A stretch of DNA of 64,000 nucleotides from Eubacterium sp. (GCA_017450645.1 JAFSTE010000021.1:124001-188000); one strand, 5' to 3'. Shown: positions 1 to 9,741, numbered from the stretch's first letter. The notes: a model not told the origin generated them from the sequence alone. A program made the numbers and translations.

Positions 1-419
1 TTCGGCTCGTCACCGTAAACCGACGAGCTAGACGCATAAACAAACTTTTTAACGCCGCACTGTCTTGCAGCTTCTAACATATTCAGAGTACCCTGAATGT
101 TATTAGCGCAATAGAACAGCGGCATTTCTATACTTCTTGGCACGCTACCCCACGCTGCCTGGTTTAGCACATAATCAACGCCTTGGCAAGCATTCATACA
201 AGTATCAAGGTCTTTTATATCACCTTTGATAAACTCATAATTCGGATTGTCGATAAACAAATCGACGTTTTCCTGCTTACCGGTTGACAAGTCGTCAAGG
301 CAACGAACTTTATATCCTAAATTGAGTATCGCCTCGCATAGATTTGAGCCGATAAATCCTGCGCCGCCGGTTACTAAAAACAGCGAACCCTCAGGAAATT
401 TCACATTATTATATCCCAT
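1..419 (-). CDS. NAD-dependent nucleotide-sugar epimerase (WbpP-like), 3' part outside window
   Basis: Only the first ~139 residues are in the window; the gene runs off the left edge. Near the start it has the Rossmann glycine motif TGGAGFIGSN of extended short-chain dehydrogenases. It then reads NQAAWGSVPRSIEMP and ends within YASSSSVYG, the Ser-rich part of the active site. The AAxGSVPRSI stretch is typical of UDP-GlcNAc 4-epimerases of the WbpP/TviC group, more than of plain GalE. ATG at 419 has GAGG just upstream. It lies 11 bp downstream of the nucleotide-sugar dehydrogenase, as in Vi-antigen-like loci where TviB and TviC together give UDP-GalNAcA. The substrate is inferred. Confidence 0.85.
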   Translation of the reverse strand, partial: MGYNNVKFPEGSLFLVTGGAGFIGSNLCEAILNLGYKVRCLDDLSTGKQENVDLFIDNPNYEFIKGDIKDLDTCMNACQGVDYVLNQAAWGSVPRSIEMPLFYCANNIQGTLNMLEAARQCGVKKFVYASSSSVYGDEP

Positions 420-430
420 ATAAACCTCAA

Positions 431-1744
431 TTACAACCTAAAATATGAATATCCTGCGGATTCATATGATTTCCTGTCAAGTAAGCCCTTGATATCAATC
501 ATAATCTTCTTGCCTTCGCCGTAAAGAGAATCGATATCATCCATCGACATATCCTTAAAGCAATCGTGCGCAACGGCAAGAATAACCGCATCCATATCTT
601 TAATTGTGCTTAAATCAACAAACTCAATTCCGTAAAGCCACTTAGCCTCTTCTGCATCGGCAGCAGGATCGGCAATAACAGGTGTGATACCGTACTCTTT
701 AAGCTCGTTGACAATATCAATAATCTTTGTATTACGCGTATCGGGGCAATTCTCCTTAAAAGTAAAACCGAGAATTGCAACCTTAGCGTTCTTAACAGGC
801 TTATCTGCTTCGATAATCTTTTTGACTGTATTTTCAGCGACATATTTACCCATATCGTCGTTAATTCGACGACCCGAGAGGATTATCTGGCTGTGATAGC
901 CAAGCATCTCAGCCTTATATGTAAGATAATACGGGTCAACACCGATACAGTGACCGCCAACAAGACCGGGATAGAAATTGAGGAAATTCCACTTTGTACC
1001 GGCTGCTTTAAGCACTGACTGAGTATCAATACCCATTTTGTTGAAAATAATCGACAGCTCATTCATAAATGCGATATTAATATCGCGCTGGCTGTTCTCG
1101 ATAACCTTTGCAGCCTCGGCAACCTTAATACTCTCTGCTCTGTGAACGCCGGCGTCAACGACAATCTCATAAACCTTCGCTATGGTTTCAAGACTCTCTT
1201 CGTCCATACCCGAAACAATTTTTGTAATCGTATTGAGTCTGTGAACCTTGTCGCCGGGATTGATTCTCTCAGGTGAATAACCGACTTTGAAATCAACGCC
1301 ACATTTAAGACCAGATTCTCGTTCGAGAATGGGAACGCAGACATCCTCGGTAACCCCGGGATACACGGTTGATTCAAAAACAACGATTGAGCCCTTTGTA
1401 AGATTGCGTCCGACAATCTCGCTTGCGCCTTCAACGGGAGTAAGGTCGGGGGTATGGTCGTCATTAACGGGAGTCGGAACAGCAACGATATGAAACGATG
1501 CCTTTCTTAAATCCGACTCATCAGAAGTAAACATCACGGATGTTTCTTTAATTGCTTGGTCCCCTACTTCATTTGTCGGATCAATTCCTGATTTATAGGT
1601 CTCTATTTTTTTTGCATTTAAGTCAAAGCCTATAACGTTAACGCCACGTTTTGCAAATTCAATTGCGATTGGCATACCAACGTAGCCTAGACCCACAAGT
1701 GATATATTCTCTTCTCTTTTAATAATCTTTTCGTATAAACTCAT
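431..1744 (-). CDS. tviB: UDP-N-acetylhexosamine 6-dehydrogenase (TviB/WbpO type)
   Basis: 437 residues, full length for the UDP-glucose/GDP-mannose dehydrogenase superfamily. The N-terminal Rossmann motif is [14 protein letters not shown]. The catalytic Cys is in [11 protein letters not shown] near residue 266, and [20 protein letters not shown] followed by GRRINDDMG is the TviB/WbpO/VipA pattern, not that of plain UDP-glucose dehydrogenase. It should oxidise C6 of UDP-GlcNAc or UDP-GalNAc to the uronic acid using NAD. ATG at 1744 is preceded by GGAG. With the downstream WbpP-like epimerase it would supply UDP-GalNAcA, a carboxylate-bearing building block. The exact sugar is inferred from family resemblance. 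Confidence 0.9.
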   Translation of the reverse strand: MSLYEKIIKREENISLVGLGYVGMPIAIEFAKRGVNVIGFDLNAKKIETYKSGIDPTNEVGDQAIKETSVMFTSDESDLRKASFHIVAVPTPVNDDHTPDLTPVEGASEIVGRNLTKGSIVVFESTVYPGVTEDVCVPILERESGLKCGVDFKVGYSPERINPGDKVHRLNTITKIVSGMDEESLETIAKVYEIVVDAGVHRAESIKVAEAAKVIENSQRDINIAFMNELSIIFNKMGIDTQSVLKAAGTKWNFLNFYPGLVGGHCIGVDPYYLTYKAEMLGYHSQIILSGRRINDDMGKYVAENTVKKIIEADKPVKNAKVAILGFTFKENCPDTRNTKIIDIVNELKEYGITPVIADPAADAEEAKWLYGIEFVDLSTIKDMDAVILAVAHDCFKDMSMDDIDSLYGEGKKIMIDIKGLLDRKSYESAGYSYFRL

Positions 1745-1754
1745 ACTTGCTCCA

Positions 1755-2930
1755 TTAATAATAATATGAAAAACCTAAATTATCGCTAGCGTAGTGGCCT
1801 CTATGCATATAAACCATATCATACAAAAAGTATGCAAAGTATAGGATATAACATAAAGTTACAATAATCTTTTTTACATATCCTGAAAATGAATACTTGA
1901 ACATCCAAGGAAGAACGATAAAATTAACCGGTGTAAAGTAAATAGGAACTCTTCCTACCAAAATACCACTGGTTACTATGCCAAGCAAATTTACACCGGC
2001 TGCTGCAGTACCCATATTGATACAAACGTCAATCATTGGATTGGTTCTGTCTTTTATATACTTCCAGCGCCATAGGGCAATAGCAGGTGGAACGGCAGAA
2101 ATCAAAAAACGTATAGGATTAGCACCGTTGTCCAATTGACCTGAACTATCGGCATCATAATTAGTCATCGCCGTACCGTAGCCTTCATAATCAGTTCCTT
2201 CAAGTGATGAATCCAAAAGCGACGTAAACTGAGTTACAAAGAAGAACGCTAATAACGTTAAAATAATACAAACCCAAATTTGTTTACTGAAAGGCTTAAA
2301 CTTAACAATAAAGTATATCGGAATCCAAAGAATAGCTGAATCGTGAATGGTGTACGCCAAATATACCACAATTGCAAAAGCAAGTATTCTTCGTTCAATA
2401 ACAAAATTCAAAAAGTATAAAATCAAGCATACCGCCGTAAACTGACGAATTCCGCTTTGAAGCCACATAAAACTGGTGCTGGCAATAAACAAATACATAC
2501 TCAAGAAGAAATTGCACGAGTATCTGTAATAAATCGAAACTATTGCACCAGCCTGAAAAATCGCTAAAAAAGTAAACCAAGCAGTATAATCTTTAGAAAT
2601 GTACCTTTTAAACAAAACCATTAAAGTACTAAAGCCTGGAGAATTGACATCCGTACTGCCAAACAGCTCTTTTGTAGTTATATTGGTAGAAGCATCATTA
2701 AAAGCATTGATATATGAAACAGTATCATTATAGTCGCTTCGTTCGGCAACAAAGAAAACCATCAAGGCAACAGAAACCAATGCCCAAAACAGCGATATTG
2801 ATTTTTCTGCTTTAACCAAATATTCTTCTTCGCTTATCTGCGGTCCGCTGGCAAGGTTTCTGCGATACAGATAGCAGCCTAAATACGAAATAAAACACGT
2901 ATAAGCAAAAATTGAGTAATAAACTATCAT
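1755..2930 (-). CDS. EpsG/Wzy-like polysaccharide polymerase
   Basis: 391 residues and almost entirely hydrophobic, with about ten predicted membrane segments and a large extracytoplasmic loop (around residues 230-260, rich in Asp, Ser and Gly). The stretch [21 protein letters not shown] followed by a segment with HDSAI fits EpsG-family polymerases, where a conserved R-x-x-x-A helix precedes an H-x-S/T motif. These proteins join lipid-linked repeat units outside the membrane. It lies between the GT4 gene and the dehydrogenase in the same operon. Sequence divergence in this family is high, so the assignment rests on topology, motif and context. Confidence 0.72.
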   Translation of the reverse strand: MIVYYSIFAYTCFISYLGCYLYRRNLASGPQISEEEYLVKAEKSISLFWALVSVALMVFFVAERSDYNDTVSYINAFNDASTNITTKELFGSTDVNSPGFSTLMVLFKRYISKDYTAWFTFLAIFQAGAIVSIYYRYSCNFFLSMYLFIASTSFMWLQSGIRQFTAVCLILYFLNFVIERRILAFAIVVYLAYTIHDSAILWIPIYFIVKFKPFSKQIWVCIILTLLAFFFVTQFTSLLDSSLEGTDYEGYGTAMTNYDADSSGQLDNGANPIRFLISAVPPAIALWRWKYIKDRTNPMIDVCINMGTAAAGVNLLGIVTSGILVGRVPIYFTPVNFIVLPWMFKYSFSGYVKKIIVTLCYILYFAYFLYDMVYMHRGHYASDNLGFSYYY

Positions 2931-2950
2931 TTAATACAAGCCTAACTAAA

Positions 2951-4042
2951 CTAAGTATTTAATATTTCAATCATCCGTTGATTAATAATATCAACGTTAA
3001 ATTTTTCTTTAACATATCTCAAACTCTGATTACCAAAGACGCTTATTAATTCAGGGTTATCAATGAACTCAAGCATCATTTTAGCAAGTGATTCAGAGTC
3101 GCCTACAGGAACTAAGAACCCGTTAACGCCATCCCTTACGGTCTCGCGACATCCCGGAGCATCAGTCGTTATTATTGCTCTGCCCATTGCCATAGCTTCA
3201 AGCACAGTTCGCGGTGTTCCCTCTCTGTAAGAAGGAAGAACATACACGCTGCACATAGCGTAGTATGGACGAACATCGTCAGTTTCTTCAAAGCGCTCGA
3301 CTATTCCGTCGTTTATGTATTCCTCGATTTCGCTTTGAGGAATTGCGTCCTGCATCTCGTACTCGTACTTTCCGAGAAGGTAGAACTTAACATTCGGATA
3401 CTCTTCTTTAACAATTCTTGCTGCCTTCAGATACTCCCTGACGCCTTTGCTTTTAAGAAATCTCGAAAGCATAAAGAACGAAATATCGTCTGGATAATCG
3501 GCGACTTGAAATTTATCAAGGTTTACGCCCGAGCCGTTAACAACATTACACTTAGAGCTTTTAACAAGTTTCCTGTCAACAAACTCCTGATAATCATCGT
3601 TATTTTGAAATATAACATTATCAGCGCATTTTAGACCGAACTTATACAGCATTTTTGCAATTTTGCTTACAATTCCGTGCGACAGAAAGACATATCCGCC
3701 ACCGGTAATCATAGCGTTGACATTCTTAACGCCCGCAAGCTTCGCAGCAATTGAGCCGTAAATTACCGGCTTAATCGTGTAGCCTAAAGTTACTTTCGGC
3801 TTTTCTTTTTTTATGAGTTTAAACAAACTGAAACAGTATTTTAAATCAGCTAAAATGCTTGTACCGTTTTTGTTAACAGGAACTACAATAAACCTAGCGC
3901 CGAGTTCTTCAATCTTATCGACATCGGTGTCATCAGGACCTGTAACTATAACATCGTAGCCTTTAGCGATAATCGTCTTAACAAGGTCACCCCTGAAGTT
4001 ATATACCGTTCTGTTTTTTGGGGAAATTAATAAGAATTTCAT
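2951..4042 (-). CDS. glycosyltransferase family 4 (PglA-like)
   Basis: 363 residues with the GT-B fold layout. The N-terminal acceptor half contains GYTIKPVIYGSIAAKLAGVK, close to the TIKPN-IYGS motif of PglA-type transferases. The C-terminal donor half has SRFLKSKGVREYLKA and the E-x7-E signature PSYREGTPRTVLEAMAMG around residues 270-290. PglA enzymes add GalNAc from UDP-GalNAc to an undecaprenyl-diphosphate sugar. Together with the short initiating transferase of this operon it would add the second sugar. It lies 2 bp after the asparagine-synthase-like gene, so translation is probably coupled. Confidence 0.88.
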   Translation of the reverse strand: MKFLLISPKNRTVYNFRGDLVKTIIAKGYDVIVTGPDDTDVDKIEELGARFIVVPVNKNGTSILADLKYCFSLFKLIKKEKPKVTLGYTIKPVIYGSIAAKLAGVKNVNAMITGGGYVFLSHGIVSKIAKMLYKFGLKCADNVIFQNNDDYQEFVDRKLVKSSKCNVVNGSGVNLDKFQVADYPDDISFFMLSRFLKSKGVREYLKAARIVKEEYPNVKFYLLGKYEYEMQDAIPQSEIEEYINDGIVERFEETDDVRPYYAMCSVYVLPSYREGTPRTVLEAMAMGRAIITTDAPGCRETVRDGVNGFLVPVGDSESLAKMMLEFIDNPELISVFGNQSLRYVKEKFNVDIINQRMIEILNT

Positions 4043-4044
4043 AC

Positions 4045-5619
4045 TTAGAATGGAAGAATTGAGTTAATTGTAAAAATAACATTAAGCATAAATGCTCTGA
4101 AAGCTGTTTCTTTCATATTAACAACTCTGATATGCATATCATACAGTTCTTTATTAAGAACTTTTTTCATATCGAGGTGGTGCTGGTCGCTGATACGCTT
4201 ATCAAGCGGAACCCTGAACATTAAGTCAAGGAATTTACGATTATTATAAATTATCGTAATATCAGCATAAACCTTCATTTCAGATATGTTCATACCACCC
4301 CAGCTACCCCATGTTACTTCGTTGTAATGCATATCTGCAGGAGGATACTGAGCCGGAATCTTATCATATTCAAAGTCATTAATGTATTGCGCAAAAAGCT
4401 TATCAACTTTATGAGCTAACGGTCTGTTGAATATAAAAATCTTGTAAAGGTTTCTGAACAGCTTCGGTGACAACTTCGGGAAAGATTTTCTTCCGTAATG
4501 CTTATACCAGTAAGCTCTAATCGTTTCGCTGGTCCAAGACTTTACTTCAACATCGCAATCGAGGTTTTCTATAAGAAACACTCTTTTTCTATACTCGTTA
4601 TAAGGATGTTTAATAACATAGCCGTTATTATGATTAATGATTTCAATCATTTCATCATAATTACTTAACCCCTCAGTAGATTCAGGAATGTTATACATTA
4701 ACCGTTCAACATTGAAGCGTTTAGCAATCTTCTCGGCAGCTTCTGCATCAATCGTTTCCTTTTCTGCAGAAACATAATTAAACACCTTAAACTTGTCATA
4801 AATACCGTTTGCTGCAGCAAAAGTAGTATTACTGTCAATACCGCCGGTGAGTGAAATATAAGGCTTATCCCATTTCTCAGAAACAAGCTGCATATTATTC
4901 TTAAGAATTTCAGCGCCTTTGTTAATAACTTCGTTGTACTCACTCTCATTCGCGACTTCTTTTAAATCCTTTAAAGGATAAAAACGCTTATGAGAAATAG
5001 TTTTACCGTCATATATATATTCAATATCCGGAACTACTCTTTTAATCTCGTCAAAAGGAGATAAATCTGCTGGCATATATGCGCCCATAACACGATAGTA
5101 CCATTTATACTCAGTTAATTCCTTAGCGATTTCAGTCATTTTCAAATCGCACAAATCTCCTACAATCTGGGGATGAGACGTAAGATAAAAATTATCATTA
5201 GCAATACCGCTATATGCAGACTGCATTCCCGACGGGTCAACCTGATAATGAATTTCGCCATTTGAAATATAACCAGTTACAAATATACCTGTGATTTCGT
5301 CAATCGCATCCTGATATTCATTATCAAAGTACTTTTCAGCAATTCTTTCTAAAATCTCGGTTTCGTCAATTTTCATCGTAAACGGATTATACACACTGCC
5401 GAACACAAAGAAAGTTACTCCGTCCTTATCAAACATTGTGAACTTCTGCCAGTTGTGAGTATAAGCACAAAAACTATCATTAACAATAGTTTTGTTCCAA
5501 TTACCGCAAAACGGAAAGTCATCAATATTGAGGTTACTGTCAGTTGAAAGCAAGAAACCTCTTACGAATAAGTACTCGCTTAATTCAGGCTTTTCTTTAA
5601 CAATTGTTTTAATGTCCAT
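4045..5619 (-). CDS. asparagine-synthase-like ATP-dependent amide ligase, copy 2 (Cys-less)
   Basis: 524 residues in two parts. An N-terminal region of about 200 residues resembles the glutaminase (Ntn) fold of asparagine synthetase B, and a C-terminal ATP-pyrophosphatase domain carries the PP-loop SLTGGIDSNTTF near residues 256-268. AsnB needs Cys as residue 2 to take ammonia from glutamine; this protein starts M-D-I, and its early Cys (in FPFCGNW) is not N-terminal. The domain is therefore expected to be glutaminase-dead. Relatives without that Cys (beta-lactam synthetase, carbapenam synthetase, lasso-peptide cyclases) activate a carboxylate and use another amine. Roughly half of its residues match the gene just upstream. 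A role in amidating a uronic acid or joining an acyl group to an amino sugar is inferred. Confidence 0.75.
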   Translation of the reverse strand: MDIKTIVKEKPELSEYLFVRGFLLSTDSNLNIDDFPFCGNWNKTIVNDSFCAYTHNWQKFTMFDKDGVTFFVFGSVYNPFTMKIDETEILERIAEKYFDNEYQDAIDEITGIFVTGYISNGEIHYQVDPSGMQSAYSGIANDNFYLTSHPQIVGDLCDLKMTEIAKELTEYKWYYRVMGAYMPADLSPFDEIKRVVPDIEYIYDGKTISHKRFYPLKDLKEVANESEYNEVINKGAEILKNNMQLVSEKWDKPYISLTGGIDSNTTFAAANGIYDKFKVFNYVSAEKETIDAEAAEKIAKRFNVERLMYNIPESTEGLSNYDEMIEIINHNNGYVIKHPYNEYRKRVFLIENLDCDVEVKSWTSETIRAYWYKHYGRKSFPKLSPKLFRNLYKIFIFNRPLAHKVDKLFAQYINDFEYDKIPAQYPPADMHYNEVTWGSWGGMNISEMKVYADITIIYNNRKFLDLMFRVPLDKRISDQHHLDMKKVLNKELYDMHIRVVNMKETAFRAFMLNVIFTINSILPF

Positions 5620-5630
5620 AATTGTTCCCC

Positions 5631-7205
5631 TTATGGTAAAATCGAATTAACAGTAAACTCAAGATTAAACATATTTGCCCTGAATTGAGTTTCTTTCATG
5701 TTTTTAACTCTGCTGTTCATATCGTATAGTTCTTTGTTCAAATACTTTTTCATATCAAGATGATGCTGGTCGCTTAAGCGTTTTTCAAACGGCACTTTAA
5801 ACATTAAATCAAAGAATTTTCGATTGTTATAAATTATTGTGATATCAGAGTACATTTTCATTTCGCTGATATCCATACCGCATTTGCTTGACTCGGTAAC
5901 CTCCCAGCAATGCATATCGGCAGGCGGATACATTAAAGGAATTTTGTCGTATTCATAGTCAATAATATACTTTTCAAACACTCTGTCAACCTTATGTGCA
6001 AGAATGCGATTCGTAAAAAACAATTTATAATAGTTTCTAAATGACTTGGCAGACAATCCGGGAAGATTCTTTTTACCATAATACTTATTCCAGTAAGCAC
6101 GGATAATCTCACTTGCCCAGCTTTTAACCTCTACATCTGCGCCTTCAAAGTTTTCTTCAAGATAAATTCTTTTTCTCAATTCGTTTTCAGGTGCCCTGTC
6201 AATGTAGCCGTTATTATGAACTATAATCGCTACCTTTTCGTAAAAGCGGTCTAAATTGTCATTAGTATCAGGAATAGCATATAGTTTCCAAGGTACATTA
6301 AATGCATTTGCAATTTTTTGTGCAGCTTCGCAATCGATAGTTTCTTTTTCAGCAGAACAATAACTAAATGCTGTGAACTTATCATAGTTACCGTTAGCAG
6401 CTGCAAAGGTTGTGTTGCTGTCAATACCGCCGGTTAAAGAAATCGCAGGGGCGCTCCATTTTTTAGGGATCAACGCCATACTATTCTTTAAAATATCAGC
6501 ACCTTGTTCAATAACGCTCTGATAATCTGCTTCATCATAGCATACATCGATATCTTTTAAAGGATAAAAGCGCTTATGAGAAATCTTATTACCCGAATAA
6601 CTATATAAAATATTTGGTACAATTCTTTTAACTTCAGAATACGGAGTTAAATCCGCAGGAAGATAAGCGCCCATTACTCTGCTGTACCACCTGTAGCTAA
6701 CAAGCTCTTTAACAAAATCGGTCATCTTAAGGTCGCATATATCTCCGATAAGCTGAGCATGCGAAGCTAAATAGAAGTGATTATCAATAATTCCGCAACA
6801 GCTTGACTGTTTTCCAGAAGGGTCTGAAATGAATCTTAATGAATCTCCATTAAAATAGCCAAATAGAAAAATTCCGGTTAATTCATCAATTGAGTCCTGA
6901 AAGCTATCCTTGCCAAAGTTATCAGCAATATGTTCAAGGATTGTTTCTTCCTTGTATTCCATCGTAAATGGATTATAAGCATGGCCAAAAAGGAAAAATA
7001 TTTTGTTATTCCTAACAATTTTAGTGAAACCGGTTAAGTTATGCAAAACAGCATAATAGCCGTTTTCAAAGTCTACTGTTTTCCAAGAGCCGCAAAAGGG
7101 AAAATCAGCAGTATCGATATTTACGTTATCAGTCAATAAAAATCCGCGAACAAACAATAATCTTTGCAAGTCCGGGTTCTCGGATATTACCTGTCTAATA
7201 TCCAT
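5631..7205 (-). CDS. asparagine-synthase-like ATP-dependent amide ligase, copy 1 (Cys-less)
   Basis: 524 residues, the same length as its downstream paralogue. The chosen start is the ATG at 7205, with GGAGG ten bases upstream; the protein begins M-D-I-R, so the N-terminal Cys nucleophile of glutamine-dependent AsnB enzymes is absent. The PP-loop SLTGGIDSNTTFAAANG lies near residues 255-271. Both copies share segments such as DITIIYNNRKF and SDQHHLDMKK near the C-terminus, which shows a tandem duplication that has since diverged. Neighbours are a 2-hydroxyacid dehydrogenase upstream and a PglA-like transferase downstream. The substrate cannot be read from sequence. Confidence 0.75.
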   Translation of the reverse strand: MDIRQVISENPDLQRLLFVRGFLLTDNVNIDTADFPFCGSWKTVDFENGYYAVLHNLTGFTKIVRNNKIFFLFGHAYNPFTMEYKEETILEHIADNFGKDSFQDSIDELTGIFLFGYFNGDSLRFISDPSGKQSSCCGIIDNHFYLASHAQLIGDICDLKMTDFVKELVSYRWYSRVMGAYLPADLTPYSEVKRIVPNILYSYSGNKISHKRFYPLKDIDVCYDEADYQSVIEQGADILKNSMALIPKKWSAPAISLTGGIDSNTTFAAANGNYDKFTAFSYCSAEKETIDCEAAQKIANAFNVPWKLYAIPDTNDNLDRFYEKVAIIVHNNGYIDRAPENELRKRIYLEENFEGADVEVKSWASEIIRAYWNKYYGKKNLPGLSAKSFRNYYKLFFTNRILAHKVDRVFEKYIIDYEYDKIPLMYPPADMHCWEVTESSKCGMDISEMKMYSDITIIYNNRKFFDLMFKVPFEKRLSDQHHLDMKKYLNKELYDMNSRVKNMKETQFRANMFNLEFTVNSILP

Positions 7206-7217
7206 CAAAAAGCCTCC

Positions 7218-8111
7218 TTATAATAAATTGTTTGTTATAGTATTAATGAGTCTTGCCTGATTCTTTTCGCCTATGAAGGAGTTGTGCGGGGTTAGGATTA
7301 CGTTATCCATATCCCACAAATTACTTGGTTGGTTTAAGGGTTCTTCTTCAAACACGTCAAGGACAGCGCCAGAGATTCTGTTTGATTCAAGCGCATTTAT
7401 TAAGTCCTGCTCGTTTACGAGCTTGCCGCGGGCTATGTTGACGAAGATTGATGTGTTTTTCATTAAGTCAAACTTTTCTTTATTGAAAAAGCCTGCGTTA
7501 TCTTTAGTAAGCGGGAGCGTGAGAATTACAATATCCGCTAACGCTAATTCGCTGTCGAGCTGTGAAAGCGGGAGCACTTTGTCAAAATACTCATTATCAT
7601 TGGGATAAAGATCAATACCGATTACGGTCGTGTCAAAGGCTTTAAACCGTTTTGCAACTTCTGAGCCAATGTTGCCTGCACCGACAATGCAAACTCTTTT
7701 GCCTGAAAGTTCAAGAAGTCCTCTGTGTTTTTCCCACATATGTGCATTCTGGTTAGCAATAAAGAACTTGGACTGCTTGTACAACTCAAGCACGCCGCAC
7801 ACTGCAAACTCAGCCATCGGAATACTGTAAACACCCTTAGCGTTATGTATTTCAATTCCGTGCTCGGTTATGTAGTCCATCGGAACTCGGTCAAAGCCGG
7901 CACTTGTAAGCTGAATATACTTAAGACTTGTGAACTTCTCAATCGGCGTATACAGGAATAATCCGTTACAAATAACACCTTCAATGTCGCTTACATCGAG
8001 TTCAATCGACTTTCGCTCGTCCTGAACGAATATAATCTCGTGTCCGAGCGACTTAAGATATTCAATTTGTTCATCAGTGTAACTGAATGCGCCTGTTAAA
8101 AGCAGCTTCAT
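7218..8111 (-). CDS. D-isomer specific 2-hydroxyacid dehydrogenase family protein
   Basis: 297 residues, slightly short for the family. The NAD-binding motif GAGNIGSEVAKRF lies near residues 140-152. The catalytic trio is present: Arg in NIARGKLVN, Glu in DVFEEEPL and His in LTPHNS. These enzymes interconvert 2-oxoacids and D-2-hydroxyacids. The start overlaps the aldolase stop (TAATG), so the two are translationally coupled. Family members include lactate, glycerate and phosphoglycerate dehydrogenases, but no serA-type regulatory domain is present. In this operon the likely substrate is a 2-oxoacid made by the neighbouring aldolase, which is inference. Confidence 0.85.
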   Translation of the reverse strand: MKLLLTGAFSYTDEQIEYLKSLGHEIIFVQDERKSIELDVSDIEGVICNGLFLYTPIEKFTSLKYIQLTSAGFDRVPMDYITEHGIEIHNAKGVYSIPMAEFAVCGVLELYKQSKFFIANQNAHMWEKHRGLLELSGKRVCIVGAGNIGSEVAKRFKAFDTTVIGIDLYPNDNEYFDKVLPLSQLDSELALADIVILTLPLTKDNAGFFNKEKFDLMKNTSIFVNIARGKLVNEQDLINALESNRISGAVLDVFEEEPLNQPSNLWDMDNVILTPHNSFIGEKNQARLINTITNNLL

Positions 8112-8929
8112 TATTCGCTCACTATCCGTTTAATTATTTGGGCGGTTTCTTTATGCTTATCGGCAAAATACTTCTCGTTTTGCTCGGCGAGCATACGCTC
8201 AAAATCTTTATTATTCTTTACGCCTTCTTTAAAAGCGGTTTCAATCTCAGTTAAATCAGTCGTCTTAGCTGTATCGCAAAAAGCTCTTGAAAGAATTACC
8301 ATTGATGAGCCAAGTCTGTAATGCTCTGCAAGGACATTCTCGGCAGGAAGTAAATCTTCCGTCCCTACCCTGCCGACTCCGCCGAAACCGAATGTCAGAT
8401 TAGCCGCCTTAAACTTAGCCACGAGCTCGTCGACTGTTCCGTCACAAACAAGCTCGAACAAAAACTTTTTACCCTGGCTGATTTTTAAATCGTTAAGTCC
8501 GATATATATTTCGTCAAATCCGCCGTTATTAATTACCTCGTCAACGCATTTTGCGGCCTCGTCGGTTTCAAGCAGCAGAATCGTTTTTGCTCTGCCGCCG
8601 ACATATTTAATAAACTCGCTAACCTCTGAAGGCGTTTTCCAGTACGGAAGCATTATTACATCTGCACCGGCATTTACCGTTTGCTCTATTTCGTCCTTTG
8701 AACCTTCGTGAATCGGGTTAACTCTTACGAGCACTTCGGCTTTAGTGACAGCCGACTTGATGTTTTTTACATCTTCGATGGTGTGATGGTTCTTAACCGT
8801 ATCCATTCCCTTTGGCTGGCGAAGTTCCTTGCCGATATATTCCATATCAACAAATATGCGGTCAACGCCTGAGTTTTCGGCGATTTTGGCAATTTGCGGA
8901 TTATTTGTTATATAAAAAAGCTTAAGCAT
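8111..8929 (-). CDS. HpcH/HpaI-type aldolase
   Basis: 272 residues with the TIM-barrel pattern of the HpcH/HpaI aldolase and citrate lyase beta family. Candidate metal-binding residues are Glu in LLLETDEA and Asp in YIGLNDLKIS; the substrate Arg is in VRVNP. Family enzymes cleave or form 4-hydroxy-2-oxoacids from pyruvate (or another oxoacid) and an aldehyde. Its start codon shares one base with the sugar transferase stop (TAATG) and its stop shares one with the dehydrogenase start. An aldolase plus 2-hydroxyacid dehydrogenase inside a polysaccharide operon suggests synthesis of an unusual hydroxyacid substituent. A purely metabolic role cannot be excluded. Confidence 0.83.
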   Translation of the reverse strand: MLKLFYITNNPQIAKIAENSGVDRIFVDMEYIGKELRQPKGMDTVKNHHTIEDVKNIKSAVTKAEVLVRVNPIHEGSKDEIEQTVNAGADVIMLPYWKTPSEVSEFIKYVGGRAKTILLLETDEAAKCVDEVINNGGFDEIYIGLNDLKISQGKKFLFELVCDGTVDELVAKFKAANLTFGFGGVGRVGTEDLLPAENVLAEHYRLGSSMVILSRAFCDTAKTTDLTEIETAFKEGVKNNKDFERMLAEQNEKYFADKHKETAQIIKRIVSE

Positions 8930-9576
8930 TATACATTTACGCTTTCTTTTTCCTCTGTTTCAATTTCGGTGTTATCTTTAGAAAGTGTTTCGTAGCTGTT
9001 GACATTGTCCTCGTTTTTAATAACCTTAAATACTGTCATAAACAAAATCTTAATATCAAGGAAGAAGGATTCGTTATCAACATACCACACATTGAGCCTG
9101 ATTCTCTCGTGCCACTCAACCTCTTTGCGTCCGTGTGTCTGCGCCCAGCCCGTAATACCGGGTCTGACCTCAAACATACGAAGCTGCTCATCGGTATACT
9201 CGCTGACTTCCCAAGGATGATATGTAAGCGGCGGTCTCGGACCTATAAACGACATATCGCCTTTAAGGATATTAAAGAGCTGCGGTATCTCGTCAAGGCT
9301 GGTAGCTCTTAAAATCTTACCGACTTTAGTAACTCTGTAATCGTCGCTACCGCTATACACTCCGCTGCCCATTGTTTCAGCGCCTACGCACATTGAACGG
9401 AATTTTAAAATCTTAAAAACCTTTGCGTCTTTGCCGAGCCTCTCCTGCTTAAAAAGAACAGGACCCTTACTATCAAGTTTAATTGCAACGGCAATTATCA
9501 GCATCAGCGGCGACGCAATAATTATGCCGAGAAGGCTTAACAAAAAGTCAAAAAATCGTTTAATAAATCTATACAT
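8929..9576 (-). CDS. initiating phosphoglycosyltransferase (bacterial sugar transferase, small form)
   Basis: 215 residues, the size of minimal monotopic phosphoglycosyltransferases such as PglC rather than the long WcaJ/WbaP type. An N-terminal hydrophobic re-entrant segment (LLSLLGIIIASPLMLIIAVA) is followed by KLDSKGPVLFKQERLG, KFRSM, the Asp-Glu pair in SLDEIPQLFNILKGDMSFIG and PRPPL. These enzymes transfer a sugar-1-phosphate onto undecaprenyl phosphate and start repeat-unit assembly at the inner membrane face. It is the first gene of the operon, just behind a consensus promoter. The sugar is not readable; PglA-like partner and TviB/WbpP genes suggest an N-acetylhexosamine derivative. 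Confidence 0.92.
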   Translation of the reverse strand: MYRFIKRFFDFLLSLLGIIIASPLMLIIAVAIKLDSKGPVLFKQERLGKDAKVFKILKFRSMCVGAETMGSGVYSGSDDYRVTKVGKILRATSLDEIPQLFNILKGDMSFIGPRPPLTYHPWEVSEYTDEQLRMFEVRPGITGWAQTHGRKEVEWHERIRLNVWYVDNESFFLDIKILFMTVFKVIKNEDNVNSYETLSKDNTEIETEEKESVNV

Positions 9577-9605
9577 AAAAATTAGCCCATTTCACGCTTT
9601 TATTT

Positions 9606-9634
9606 ATTATATTATAATATATAGGATTTGTCAA
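9606..9634 (-). promoter_or_regulatory. sigma-A promoter of the polysaccharide operon
   Basis: On the minus strand, TTGACA (9629-9634) and TATAAT (9606-9611) are separated by exactly 17 bases, a perfect consensus pair. It lies about 30 bases upstream of the sugar transferase ATG. No other strong promoter was seen inside the operon down to position 1. Confidence 0.85.
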
Positions 9635-9741
9635 ACAAATTTTTAATAATATGTACAAAATATAGCAAATATATCGCAATAAACAACATAACGCCCAAAT
9701 TATAGTAAAAACATTTAACAAATTGTGAATAATAAACAAAA

